From: Ruminococcus sp.
GTDB taxonomy: Bacteria; Bacillota; Clostridia; Oscillospirales; Ruminococcaceae
Assembly (NCBI GenBank): GCA_017523285.1
Contig: JAFWWU010000101.1
Coordinates: 1-48,139 of the forward strand
Length of the DNA stretch: 48,139 nt
Direction: 5' to 3'
The translations under genes and the position numbers were made by a program. The notes under the pieces are model-generated. The model was not told the DNA's origin and made no database searches. It saw nothing but the letters and a program-made list of their open reading frames with translations. How positions within the stretch are numbered: position 1 is the stretch's first letter; the number at the start of each line of letters is the position of its first letter. Of the stretch, positions 42,026 to 48,139 are shown piece after piece.

Positions 42026-42086
42026 AAGGCAATACCGTACAGATTTTGTGCAAAGCATTTATGCGTGCTTTGTGTGGTGTTGCCTT
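42026..42086. other. Long hairpin in the intergenic region before the second sigma operon
   Basis: 61 nt: outer stem AAGGCAATACC / GGTGTTGCCTT (one mismatch) and inner stem CAAAGCA / TGCTTTG with an 8-nt loop. It is not at the end of any gene and has no T run. Possibilities are a small RNA, a miniature element remnant or a regulator site. Confidence 0.45.
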
Positions 42087-42135
42087 ATATATTTTGATGT
42101 GATAGAATGTCAATATGAAGAAAATTCTCTTATGT

Positions 42136-42187
42136 GTCACAAAACAGTAATGTCACAGCGTTATAATATACGAAACGTTTCAAAAAG
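42136..42187 (+). promoter_or_regulatory. Upstream control region of the second sigma/anti-sigma operon
   Basis: TGTCACA near 42135-42141 and CGTTATAA near 42159-42166 resemble the -35 and -10 of an ECF-type promoter, with a second TGTCACAG between them. The palindrome GAAACGTTTC (42172-42181) lies between the -10 and the ribosome site; the 16-mer GAAACGTTTCAAAAAG (42172-42187) is identical to that before the first sigma operon. Confidence 0.55.
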
Positions 42188-42198
42188 AGGGTGATAAT

Positions 42199-42717
42199 AT
42201 GACGAAGGACAAATCGGAAAAGCTTGAAAAGCTCTATGAATTGTATGAACAGCCGATGTACAGAATTGCCTATGCTATACTCAGAAATGCCTCATGTGCC
42301 GAAGATGCCGTTTCTGATGCCTTTATGAATATTATCAGAAAAATAGACAAGATTGGCGAGCCTGATTCAGTACATACGAAGAATTATATTATTAAAACTA
42401 TCAAAAATGCGTCTATTGATTGTTATCGTAAAAATAGAAAGCTTTATGAAAGAACACAATCAATTGACGATAGTGTTCTGACTGTTCCCGATAATTCTGC
42501 AGACGTTGAAAAAATCGTTTCAGATGATAATACAGAGCTTTTAAAAGAACTGAATGTGCTTGACAGGCAGATTATGCTTTTAAGGTGCAGTGATGAGCTT
42601 TCATGGCATGATATAGCCGACAGATTAGGACTTACAGAAGCGAATGCAAGAAAACGTTTTGAAAGAGCAAGAAAAAAGATTGTTTCAATGAAAGGAGAGC
42701 TGTCAGATGAAAAATAA
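42199..42717 (+). CDS. ECF RNA polymerase sigma factor
   Basis: 172 residues, GAGGG at 7 nt before the ATG. Region 2: LYELYEQPMYRIAYAILRNASCAEDAVSDAFMNIIRK and TKNYIIKTIKNASIDCYRKN (residues 12-75); region 4: LNVLDRQIMLLRCSDELSWHDIADRLGLTEANARKRFERARKKI (115-162). Group 4 (ECF) architecture with no extra C-terminal domain. It overlaps the downstream anti-sigma gene by 11 nt, so the pair is translationally coupled. It differs clearly in sequence from the sigma factor at 37088, so the two are not a recent duplication. Confidence 0.88.
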   Translation: MTKDKSEKLEKLYELYEQPMYRIAYAILRNASCAEDAVSDAFMNIIRKIDKIGEPDSVHTKNYIIKTIKNASIDCYRKNRKLYERTQSIDDSVLTVPDNSADVEKIVSDDNTELLKELNVLDRQIMLLRCSDELSWHDIADRLGLTEANARKRFERARKKIVSMKGELSDEK

Positions 42718-44101
42718 TAATATTCCCGATGATAAGGAATGGAAAAAAATCATTGACGAGGCTTTTGACTCAGATGAAATTCATATTTTTTCCGAACATT
42801 ACAATATGCAGAAACGCTGTATGCAAAGGAGAATTGAAATGAAAAAAACAAATAAAAATAAGCGTGTAACCGCTATAATTGCAATAGCCGCAGCAACAGC
42901 TGTGCTTGTTCCGACATCCGTATACGGATATGGAAAAATCAATGCAAAAATTGAAAAAACAGCAAATTATCGCAACACCGCAGTTATCAACACAGAAAAG
43001 AATGATGACGCTCAGCCTGTTGAAATTGCTGGAGAGGGAGAATTTGTTTATTATGAATTTGGCTGGATTCCTGAGGGATATGTACAGCACGAAGAAGGAC
43101 CTGACAGATGGGTTAGTGAAAATGATGGTTTGATTCTCGGTAAGTTTTATGTGCTTCCTGAAAATGGAGAATTTAAAATCGATTTGCTCAGATCAGAAAA
43201 ATGCGAAAATTATTCAAAAAATGGAAAAACAGCACTTATAAATTATTCTATGGATGATGTTGTTTTTGGTGAATGTAAATATAAAAGAAATATTTTTGTA
43301 AGCTTTGACAATTCCGAATATCTGCTTGATATTATGATTTCAAACGATGTTTCACATGAGGATTTAATAAAGATTATCGATAATATAAAGCTTATACGCA
43401 CAGATGAAAAGCTTTATGGAGATTATATTCCATGGCTTGATACAGATAATAACAATAGTTCGTATGTTGAATCAAAGTTAACAGTCGATAATGATTATGA
43501 AAAGCAAATAGGTGAAACAATAAGCAATTCTTCTGTAGGTTATGAATATGATGTTACTCTTACAGATGCTGTTTTTACTGACAGCTTTGAAGGAATTGAT
43601 ACAGATTCGATAGGAGAAAAAACAGATTTCAGTCATCTTATTGATAAAAACGGAAATATTATTGAAAATACACGTTCTTATGTAAAACGTGGTGACGGAG
43701 TTAATACTGCTGATGAGATTGTTTCGGAAGAAAAAATACCTATGCATATTCTTAAGCTGAATGTAACAATTACAAACACAGCAGATGTTGAAAATGATAT
43801 AAGTATATCTCCTACTATGTTCATAGTTGAAGACGGCGAACCACTGTTTTACTGGGAGTCAAGAGCAGAAATTCCGTATTATGATTCTGTTCTTGGAGGT
43901 GATAGTGCAAGCGAATTTTTCTCTCTTGATGTAAAGACAGGAACCAAGGGCTTTAAGAACAGCGTTATTCTTGCACCTAATGAATCGGCAGAAGTTGAAA
44001 TCTGTTATTTAGTTTCAGACGATGTCAAGGATAAGGTGTATGTAAGGTTTGGACATACTCCTGATAGTGATTGCGGAATATTCTATAATGTAAGTCAATA
44101 A
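42707..44101 (+). CDS. Membrane anti-sigma factor with DUF4367-like and Ig-like outer domains
   Basis: 464 residues, AAGGAG 9 nt before ATG 42707. Cytoplasmic residues 1-50 (DDKEWKKIIDEAFDSDEIHI, then a basic KKTNKNKR), membrane span at about 53-73 (TAIIAIAAATAVLVPTSVYG), then two outer regions: about 105-225 with YYEFGWIPEGYVQHEEGPDR, a DUF4367-type pattern, and about 260-464, a beta-rich domain similar to bacterial telomere-repeat-factor-like/DUF4352 modules (LKLNVTITNTADVENDISIS; ILAPNESAEVEICYLV). No zinc motif. It should hold the sigma factor until a surface signal is sensed. Confidence 0.75.
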   Translation: MKNNNIPDDKEWKKIIDEAFDSDEIHIFSEHYNMQKRCMQRRIEMKKTNKNKRVTAIIAIAAATAVLVPTSVYGYGKINAKIEKTANYRNTAVINTEKNDDAQPVEIAGEGEFVYYEFGWIPEGYVQHEEGPDRWVSENDGLILGKFYVLPENGEFKIDLLRSEKCENYSKNGKTALINYSMDDVVFGECKYKRNIFVSFDNSEYLLDIMISNDVSHEDLIKIIDNIKLIRTDEKLYGDYIPWLDTDNNNSSYVESKLTVDNDYEKQIGETISNSSVGYEYDVTLTDAVFTDSFEGIDTDSIGEKTDFSHLIDKNGNIIENTRSYVKRGDGVNTADEIVSEEKIPMHILKLNVTITNTADVENDISISPTMFIVEDGEPLFYWESRAEIPYYDSVLGGDSASEFFSLDVKTGTKGFKNSVILAPNESAEVEICYLVSDDVKDKVYVRFGHTPDSDCGIFYNVSQ

Positions 44102-44106
44102 AAATA

Positions 44107-44146
44107 AAGCAGTATCGCACAAAAATGTGCGGTACTGCTTCTTTTT
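44107..44146. terminator. Terminator between the second sigma operon and the RNA methylase gene
   Basis: 14-bp stem AAGCAGTATCGCAC / GTGCGGTACTGCTT with one mismatch, followed by CTTTTT; serves both convergent genes. Confidence 0.85.
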
Positions 44147-44945
44147 ATCTTTTTCTAAGTTCCCAGAAAGCAACAGCACTTGCAGCCGCAACATTAAGCG
44201 AATCTACTCCATGCGCCATAGGAATTTTTACGGTATAATCACAGTCTGATATAGTTTTTGCTGAGAGTCCGTCGCCCTCTGTGCCGAGAACAACAGCAAG
44301 CTTCTTTTCGGCTGTAAGCCTTGAATCGTCAATGCCGATTGAATTATCATCAAGAGCCATTGCGGCTGTTTTAAAGCCAAGCTTTCTGAGGGTGCTTATT
44401 TCTCCGTCAAAGTAAGTCCAGTCTATCTGAAATACAGTACCCATACTCACTCTTGCCGAGCGCCTGTAAAGCGGGTCACTGCAAGCCTTTGTGAGCAATA
44501 CTGCATCAAATCCGAGGGCGGCGGCACTGCGGAATATCGCACCGATATTTGTCGGATTTACCACATTTTCAAGCACAGCAATTTTTTCGGCATTTTCGCA
44601 TACAGCTTCAACAGATTTCAATATTTTTCTTCTCATAGCGCATAGTATGCCTCTTGTGAGCTTAAAGCCTGTAATTTTCAGAAGCACCGAATCATCAGCG
44701 GTATATACAGGAACATCTATACGCTTTGTGATTATTTCCGCTTCCCCGTCAAGCTGATTGCGCTGAGCGAGAACAGAAATCGGCTCATATCCAGCATTCA
44801 GTGCTCTTTCGATAACTTTCGGACTTTCTGCAATGAAAATGCCTGCGTCAGGCTCATAATATCTGAGAAGCTGAGGTTCATTCAGCCTTGCGTATATATC
44901 AAGCTCTGTGGCGGAAATATCGATAAGTTCTGTTATTTTTGTCAT
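44145..44945 (-). CDS. TrmH/SpoU-family RNA 2'-O-methyltransferase
   Basis: 266 residues. N-terminal substrate-binding domain (1-105), then the SPOUT methylase with the three motifs: NVVNPTNIGAIFRSAAALGF (motif 1, Asn and Arg), VVLGTEGDGLS (motif 2) and IPMAHGVDSLNVAAASAVAFWE (motif 3, knot and SAM site). It transfers methyl from SAM to a ribose 2'-OH of tRNA or 23S rRNA; the target cannot be decided from sequence. Single gene with its own promoter. Confidence 0.9.
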   Translation of the reverse strand: MTKITELIDISATELDIYARLNEPQLLRYYEPDAGIFIAESPKVIERALNAGYEPISVLAQRNQLDGEAEIITKRIDVPVYTADDSVLLKITGFKLTRGILCAMRRKILKSVEAVCENAEKIAVLENVVNPTNIGAIFRSAAALGFDAVLLTKACSDPLYRRSARVSMGTVFQIDWTYFDGEISTLRKLGFKTAAMALDDNSIGIDDSRLTAEKKLAVVLGTEGDGLSAKTISDCDYTVKIPMAHGVDSLNVAAASAVAFWELRKR

Positions 44946-45019
44946 AAAAACTCCTCTTGAAAATTTTTTACCATCGCTTTACCGCTTGAAAAGTGGCTTG
45001 AAAGCGTTGTTTTTCTTAT

Positions 45020-45048
45020 ATTATATCATAATTTTTCTGCGTTTTCAA
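45020..45048 (-). promoter_or_regulatory. Promoter of the RNA methylase gene
   Basis: Minus strand TTGAAA (45043-45048), 17-bp spacer, TATAAT (45020-45025). The 70-nt leader holds a CGCTTT/AAAGCG inverted repeat. Confidence 0.65.
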
Positions 45049-45079
45049 ATTTTCGCCAAAAAAATACGAAATTTGACTA

Positions 45080-45108
45080 TTGAAAAACTGAAATCGCTAT
45101 GATATAAT
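45080..45108 (+). promoter_or_regulatory. Promoter of the unknown gene at 45140
   Basis: TTGAAA (45080-45085), 17-bp spacer, TATAAT (45103-45108). Confidence 0.7.
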
Positions 45109-45139
45109 ACATTTGTATTCTGCATACGGAGGAATTAAA

Positions 45140-45601
45140 ATGCGCCTATTACCAATTATCAAAGAATTAAGAACACACTTTCCAGACATTAAAATCAAGC
45201 ATCTTCTTACAGAGTATAATCAATCCTATGCCTTATTTGTGCTTGAAGGCTCTAAAAATCCGCTTAAGCTGTTTTTTGATTATGATTACAGAACGCTTGA
45301 ATTTGCAGGGCACAAGGCAGGCTATGGTATTGCGGAAAGTGACTTTGCATATATGATTTCTGAAATAAAAAGCATTGTTTCTTCTGAGCTTTGCGTTGTT
45401 TCCGTTTATATTGATGAGAAAATTATCGCTTCAATGCTTGTTGATACAAATAGAATCAACGAGGATATTATTCTGAATTATGTGTATGAAACCATAGTCG
45501 AATCCGATTGTTCAGACGGATTTGAAAACGGCTATGTTAAGGTTTCATATATGAATTCCGAAAAAGACAGTCTTATCAGATTTTCAGAAGATTATACATA
45601 A
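45140..45601 (+). CDS. Conserved-looking soluble protein, unknown function
   Basis: 153 residues from ATG 45140 (GGAGG at 7 nt; an upstream in-frame ATG lies before that site). Soluble, acidic, mixed alpha/beta; starts MRLLPIIKELRTHFPDIKIK, with LFFDYDYRTLEFAGHKAGYG and a C-terminal KVSYMNSEKDSLIRFSED. No recognised motif, signal peptide or membrane span. It has its own promoter and terminator, so it is expressed as a single gene between the RNA methylase and rpe. Confidence 0.65.
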   Translation: MRLLPIIKELRTHFPDIKIKHLLTEYNQSYALFVLEGSKNPLKLFFDYDYRTLEFAGHKAGYGIAESDFAYMISEIKSIVSSELCVVSVYIDEKIIASMLVDTNRINEDIILNYVYETIVESDCSDGFENGYVKVSYMNSEKDSLIRFSEDYT

Positions 45602-45603
45602 TC

Positions 45604-45648
45604 AGAGCCTTACTGAGCTTTATCTGCTCGGTGAGGCTTTTGTTTTTT
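45604..45648 (+). terminator. Terminator of the gene at 45140
   Basis: 13-bp stem AGCCTTACTGAGC / GCTCGGTGAGGCT with G-U pairs, followed by TTTGTTTTTTT. Confidence 0.82.
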
Positions 45649-45694
45649 TCTGAAAAAATCTGAATTAAATATGGATGAAATTTCTTATTATATA

Positions 45695-45723
45695 TTGACG
45701 TAATCCAATAAATATTATATAAT
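45695..45723 (+). promoter_or_regulatory. Promoter of the rpe-rnfD-rnfE unit
   Basis: TTGACG (45695-45700), 17-bp spacer, TATAAT (45718-45723). Confidence 0.75.
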
Positions 45724-45795
45724 AATAAGTGTGATTATAAGTGTTTCTTTTTTTGAAATGCTTTGTATGAAATTTTAAGAACAGGAATGAGTAAT

Positions 45796-46446
45796 TTGAA
45801 AAACTATGTATCAGCGTCCATTTTAAGCGCAGATTTGCTTAATCTGGAAAGTGAAATAAAAAAACTGGAAGAAAACAGTATAGATATGGTTCACTTTGAT
45901 GTTATGGACGGAGTTTTTGTCGATAACATTACTTACGGACTTCCTTTTCTTAAAGGAATCAGACAAATCACGGATATGTGCCTTGATGTTCATCTTATGA
46001 TTATTAATCCGCTTAAATATATTGATAATTTTGCGGATTTCGGTGCGGATATAATTACATTTCATCTCGAATCAGAGAGCGATGTAAAGCAGACAATTGA
46101 CGCAATACATAAAAAAGGAATTAAAGCCGCTGTTGCGATAAAACCAAATACTCCCGCTGAGGCTGTCTATGAGTATCTTCCTTATCTTGATATGGTGCTT
46201 GTTATGACGGTTGAGCCAGGTTTCGGAGGACAGAAATTTATCAGCAGTACGGTTGAAAAAATAGAAAAGCTTAAAGCAAAGATATCAGAGCTGGGGCTTG
46301 CCATTGATATTCAGGTTGACGGCGGTATTGATGATAAAACCTCGGTAACAGTAAAAAAAGCAGGTGCAAATGTGCTTGTTTCGGGCAGTTATCTGTTCAG
46401 AGCAGATGATATGAAAAAATCTGCCGAACTGATGAGGGAAGCTTAA
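45796..46446 (+). CDS. rpe: Ribulose-phosphate 3-epimerase
   Basis: 216 residues if TTG 45796 is used (AGGA 9 nt upstream); ATG 45787 would place the ribosome site directly against the start and is less likely. Interconverts ribulose-5-P and xylulose-5-P in the pentose phosphate pathway; TIM barrel. Visible: YVSASILSADLLNLESEI, VHFDVMDGVFVDNITYG (metal-binding His and Asp), LDVHLMIINP, TVEPGFGGQKFI and IQVDGGIDDKTSV, all standard. The stop TAA is directly followed by the ATG of the rnfD-like gene, so the three end genes are probably one operon. Confidence 0.95.
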   Translation: MKNYVSASILSADLLNLESEIKKLEENSIDMVHFDVMDGVFVDNITYGLPFLKGIRQITDMCLDVHLMIINPLKYIDNFADFGADIITFHLESESDVKQTIDAIHKKGIKAAVAIKPNTPAEAVYEYLPYLDMVLVMTVEPGFGGQKFISSTVEKIEKLKAKISELGLAIDIQVDGGIDDKTSVTVKKAGANVLVSGSYLFRADDMKKSAELMREA

Positions 46447-47628
46447 ATGCAGAGTGTAGTAAGACAGGAACGATTTATCCGTATGGATATATTCATAACT
46501 TTACTTGCATTGGGCGTAATGTCATATTTTTACTACGGCTTCAGAGCAATAATGATATCTGGGCTTTGTATGACGGTATCGTTTGTGTGTGAATATTTTT
46601 CTCTTATTGCAATGAATAAGAAGTTTACAGCAGATAGTATAGGTTGTATTACAGACGGCTTTATCATTGCGCTTATGATGCCTGCCTCAATTGATTATAA
46701 AATACCCATTATAGCTTGTGTATTTATGAATATTGCAGGAAAAAATATATTCGGCGGAAGAAAGAATATGATTTTTTCACCTGCCGCAGTCGGCTATCTT
46801 TTTGCGCTGACTTCATGGGCGAAGCAGGTTCTTGAATATCCTAATCCGTTTGCCAAAACAGCTGTTTCTGACGGTACGGAAAAGCTTGTGAATTCGGCTT
46901 CGCATATATTCAATACAACAGGCAGACTTACAATAACCGATTATGATATTATTATGGGTAATTTTGCAGGTCCTATGGGAGCTGTAAGCATTCTGCTGCT
47001 TGTAATAAGTGCTGTGATTCTTCTTTTCAGACGTGATATTTCAGCAGGTGCTTTTATCGGATTTATTGCGGGTATGCTCTTTATGGGGCTTATATCTCCT
47101 GTCGGAGAAAACATATTTGAAAGTGTTAAGTATCTTTTTGCGACAAATATGACTGTTTTTGCCGCTGTGTTTATAATATCCGATGTGAGAATTGCTCCGC
47201 AGAAATTCCATTTCAGCTTTTTTTATGGTATTTTTATTGCATTTGCGTCATATATTCTTTTACTGACAACAGGAAAAGAAAATCCTGCTGTAATAGTTTC
47301 GGTTCTGTTTACTCCTGCTGCACTCGGTCTGAAAAGACTTGAAAGCAGAATCAACAAGCTTATTGAAGAGGAAAAAGCAGAAGCTGAAATTGCCGAAGCT
47401 GTTATTTCTGAAACAAGAACACTCAGCGAAGAAATCGCAGAGGAGTACGAAAAAACTCAGGGAAAGATTTCTGATATTGCAGATGAGGCTATTGAAGAAA
47501 TTGTAAATTACGGTAATTTATCCGAAAACAGCGCAGAGGAAGAAGAAACAACTGCCGACTGCGAATCAATTTCAGATAATTCGGATGACGCAGATAATCA
47601 GGGAGATGATTTAAATAAACAGGCTTAA
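46447..47628 (+). CDS. RnfD/NqrB-like membrane protein with acidic tail, covalent-FMN motif not seen
   Basis: 393 residues. Residues 1-290 hold about nine membrane spans arranged as in RnfD/NqrB, with GGRKNMIFSPAAVGYLFALT (typical GGxGxNxFNPAA-like block) and DYDIIMGNFAGPMGAVSILLL matching the LxGNxxGxxGExS block. RnfD carries FMN covalently on Thr in an SGAT motif; the corresponding loop here reads SDGTEKLVNSASHI, with no SGAT. Residues about 300-393 are an acidic, partly coiled tail (EEEKAEAEIAEAVISE ... EEEETTADCESI). The Rnf complex pumps Na+ or H+ with ferredoxin and NAD; whether this divergent copy does so is open. Confidence 0.7.
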   Translation: MQSVVRQERFIRMDIFITLLALGVMSYFYYGFRAIMISGLCMTVSFVCEYFSLIAMNKKFTADSIGCITDGFIIALMMPASIDYKIPIIACVFMNIAGKNIFGGRKNMIFSPAAVGYLFALTSWAKQVLEYPNPFAKTAVSDGTEKLVNSASHIFNTTGRLTITDYDIIMGNFAGPMGAVSILLLVISAVILLFRRDISAGAFIGFIAGMLFMGLISPVGENIFESVKYLFATNMTVFAAVFIISDVRIAPQKFHFSFFYGIFIAFASYILLLTTGKENPAVIVSVLFTPAALGLKRLESRINKLIEEEKAEAEIAEAVISETRTLSEEIAEEYEKTQGKISDIADEAIEEIVNYGNLSENSAEEEETTADCESISDNSDDADNQGDDLNKQA

Positions 47629-47647
47629 TTCGACATCTGTTGACGGA

Positions 47648-48139
47648 TTGCTCAGGGATAATACAGTGTTATCCGCAGGCATGATTATTTCACCCGTCAT
47701 TATGTGCGGAAATAATATACAGAATGCGCTTGCGCTGATTTATGTTTTCAGCACTATAACGCTTTTATCTGTTTTTATAGCGTCTTTTATACCGAAAAAA
47801 CTGCCTTATGCGATAAAGATTATAGCATACGCAGTTATTTCGTCGTTTGTTTATATTCCCATCAAGGTATTGTCGGCGGAGATTTATCCCGATTCAATTG
47901 AGAATATCGGAATTTACTTTCCGCTTATTGCAGTTAACTCGCTTATAGTGTATCAGACAGAGGTGAAATTCTTTAAACTTTCACGTCGTGATATGCTTAC
48001 AAGTCTTGTATTTTATATTCTTGGATTTGACGCTGTTATTCTTATTACCGCATTTATAAGAGAGATAATAGGAAGCGGTACTATAAACAGCAATATTGTT
48101 GATATGGATTTTATAATAAGCGGTGTATCACAGCCATTC
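47648..48139 (+). CDS. RnfE/NqrD-like membrane protein (partial, 3' end outside window)
   Basis: The open frame runs to the window edge and encodes LLRDNTVLSAGMIISPVIM, then about four further membrane spans, ending near FIREIIGSGTI ... FIISGVSQPF. It matches RnfE/NqrD in order (GLxxxNxxLV start, IPLIxxNxxIxxxxE middle: PLIAVNSLIVYQTEVKF, REIIGSGT end). The start is uncertain: the frame extends back to an ATA at 47615 with GGGAG 9 nt upstream and INRLNSTSVDGL before the listed TTG 47648; GTG 47666 has AGGG at 8 nt. It follows the RnfD-like gene directly, with no rnfG between. Confidence 0.7.
   Translation, partial: MLRDNTVLSAGMIISPVIMCGNNIQNALALIYVFSTITLLSVFIASFIPKKLPYAIKIIAYAVISSFVYIPIKVLSAEIYPDSIENIGIYFPLIAVNSLIVYQTEVKFFKLSRRDMLTSLVFYILGFDAVILITAFIREIIGSGTINSNIVDMDFIISGVSQPF

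Noticed and set aside
1-48139. CRISPR arrays, insertion sequences and rRNA genes
   Set aside because: No regularly spaced direct repeats, transposase motifs or rRNA sequence were seen anywhere in the window.

Overview
The window reads as chromosomal DNA of a low-GC, Gram-positive anaerobe of the Ruminococcus/Oscillospiraceae kind. The signs are strong AGGAGG-type ribosome sites, many TTGACA-N17-TATAAT promoters, a T-box in front of pheST, a SpoVAC homologue, several extracytoplasmic-function (ECF) sigma/anti-sigma pairs and a secreted protein ending in a type I dockerin, the tag used by cellulosome and amylosome systems. The genus is inference; no rRNA is present.

Bases 1 to about 2300 look like the end of an integrated mobile element: a partial excisionase-like gene leaving the window on the minus strand, a divergent regulatory region with three identical-consensus operators, an XRE regulator, and a cargo gene with a HEPN-like core. 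It abuts the 3' end of guaA, a known integration site for elements of this kind. The guaA product contains only the ATP-pyrophosphatase and dimerisation parts of GMP synthase.

From 3.4 to 8.4 kb a five-gene minus-strand operon runs membrane protein - yifB/comM - rodA - tcdA - traX-like. From 8.5 to 17 kb come aqpZ, a small tail-anchored protein flanked by two identical hairpins, a MocR-like class I aminotransferase, the dockerin transglutaminase-like protein, a PadR regulator, a TPR/NPCBM-like lipoprotein, a thymidylate-kinase-like protein and a signal-peptidase-like protein that has lost its catalytic residues. At 17-21.6 kb glycogen phosphorylase and an intracellular GH13 neopullulanase-like enzyme form an alpha-glucan breakdown pair behind a structured leader.

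From 22 to 37 kb: a GT-C type membrane protein, a lone spoVAC, the yfmF-yfmH-lgt-folD operon, metY, a lipoprotein, nnr with a small membrane protein, and T-box controlled pheST. From 37 to 44 kb there are two sigma/anti-sigma operons sharing a 16-bp palindrome-containing element just upstream of each start; between them lie a U32-like protein, a GyrI-like protein, tRNA-Pro(CGG) and a DUF3810 HExxH protein. The end carries a TrmH/SpoU RNA methylase, an unknown protein, rpe, and the start of an unusual Rnf/Nqr-like pair (rnfD-like directly followed by rnfE-like, with no rnfG between and no visible covalent-FMN motif).

The best candidates for something undescribed are the element regulatory region and its HEPN-like cargo, the shared operator of the two sigma operons, the rnfD-rnfE pair, the pseudo-signal-peptidase, and the structured glgP leader. 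All function calls rest on motif reading; no searches were run.
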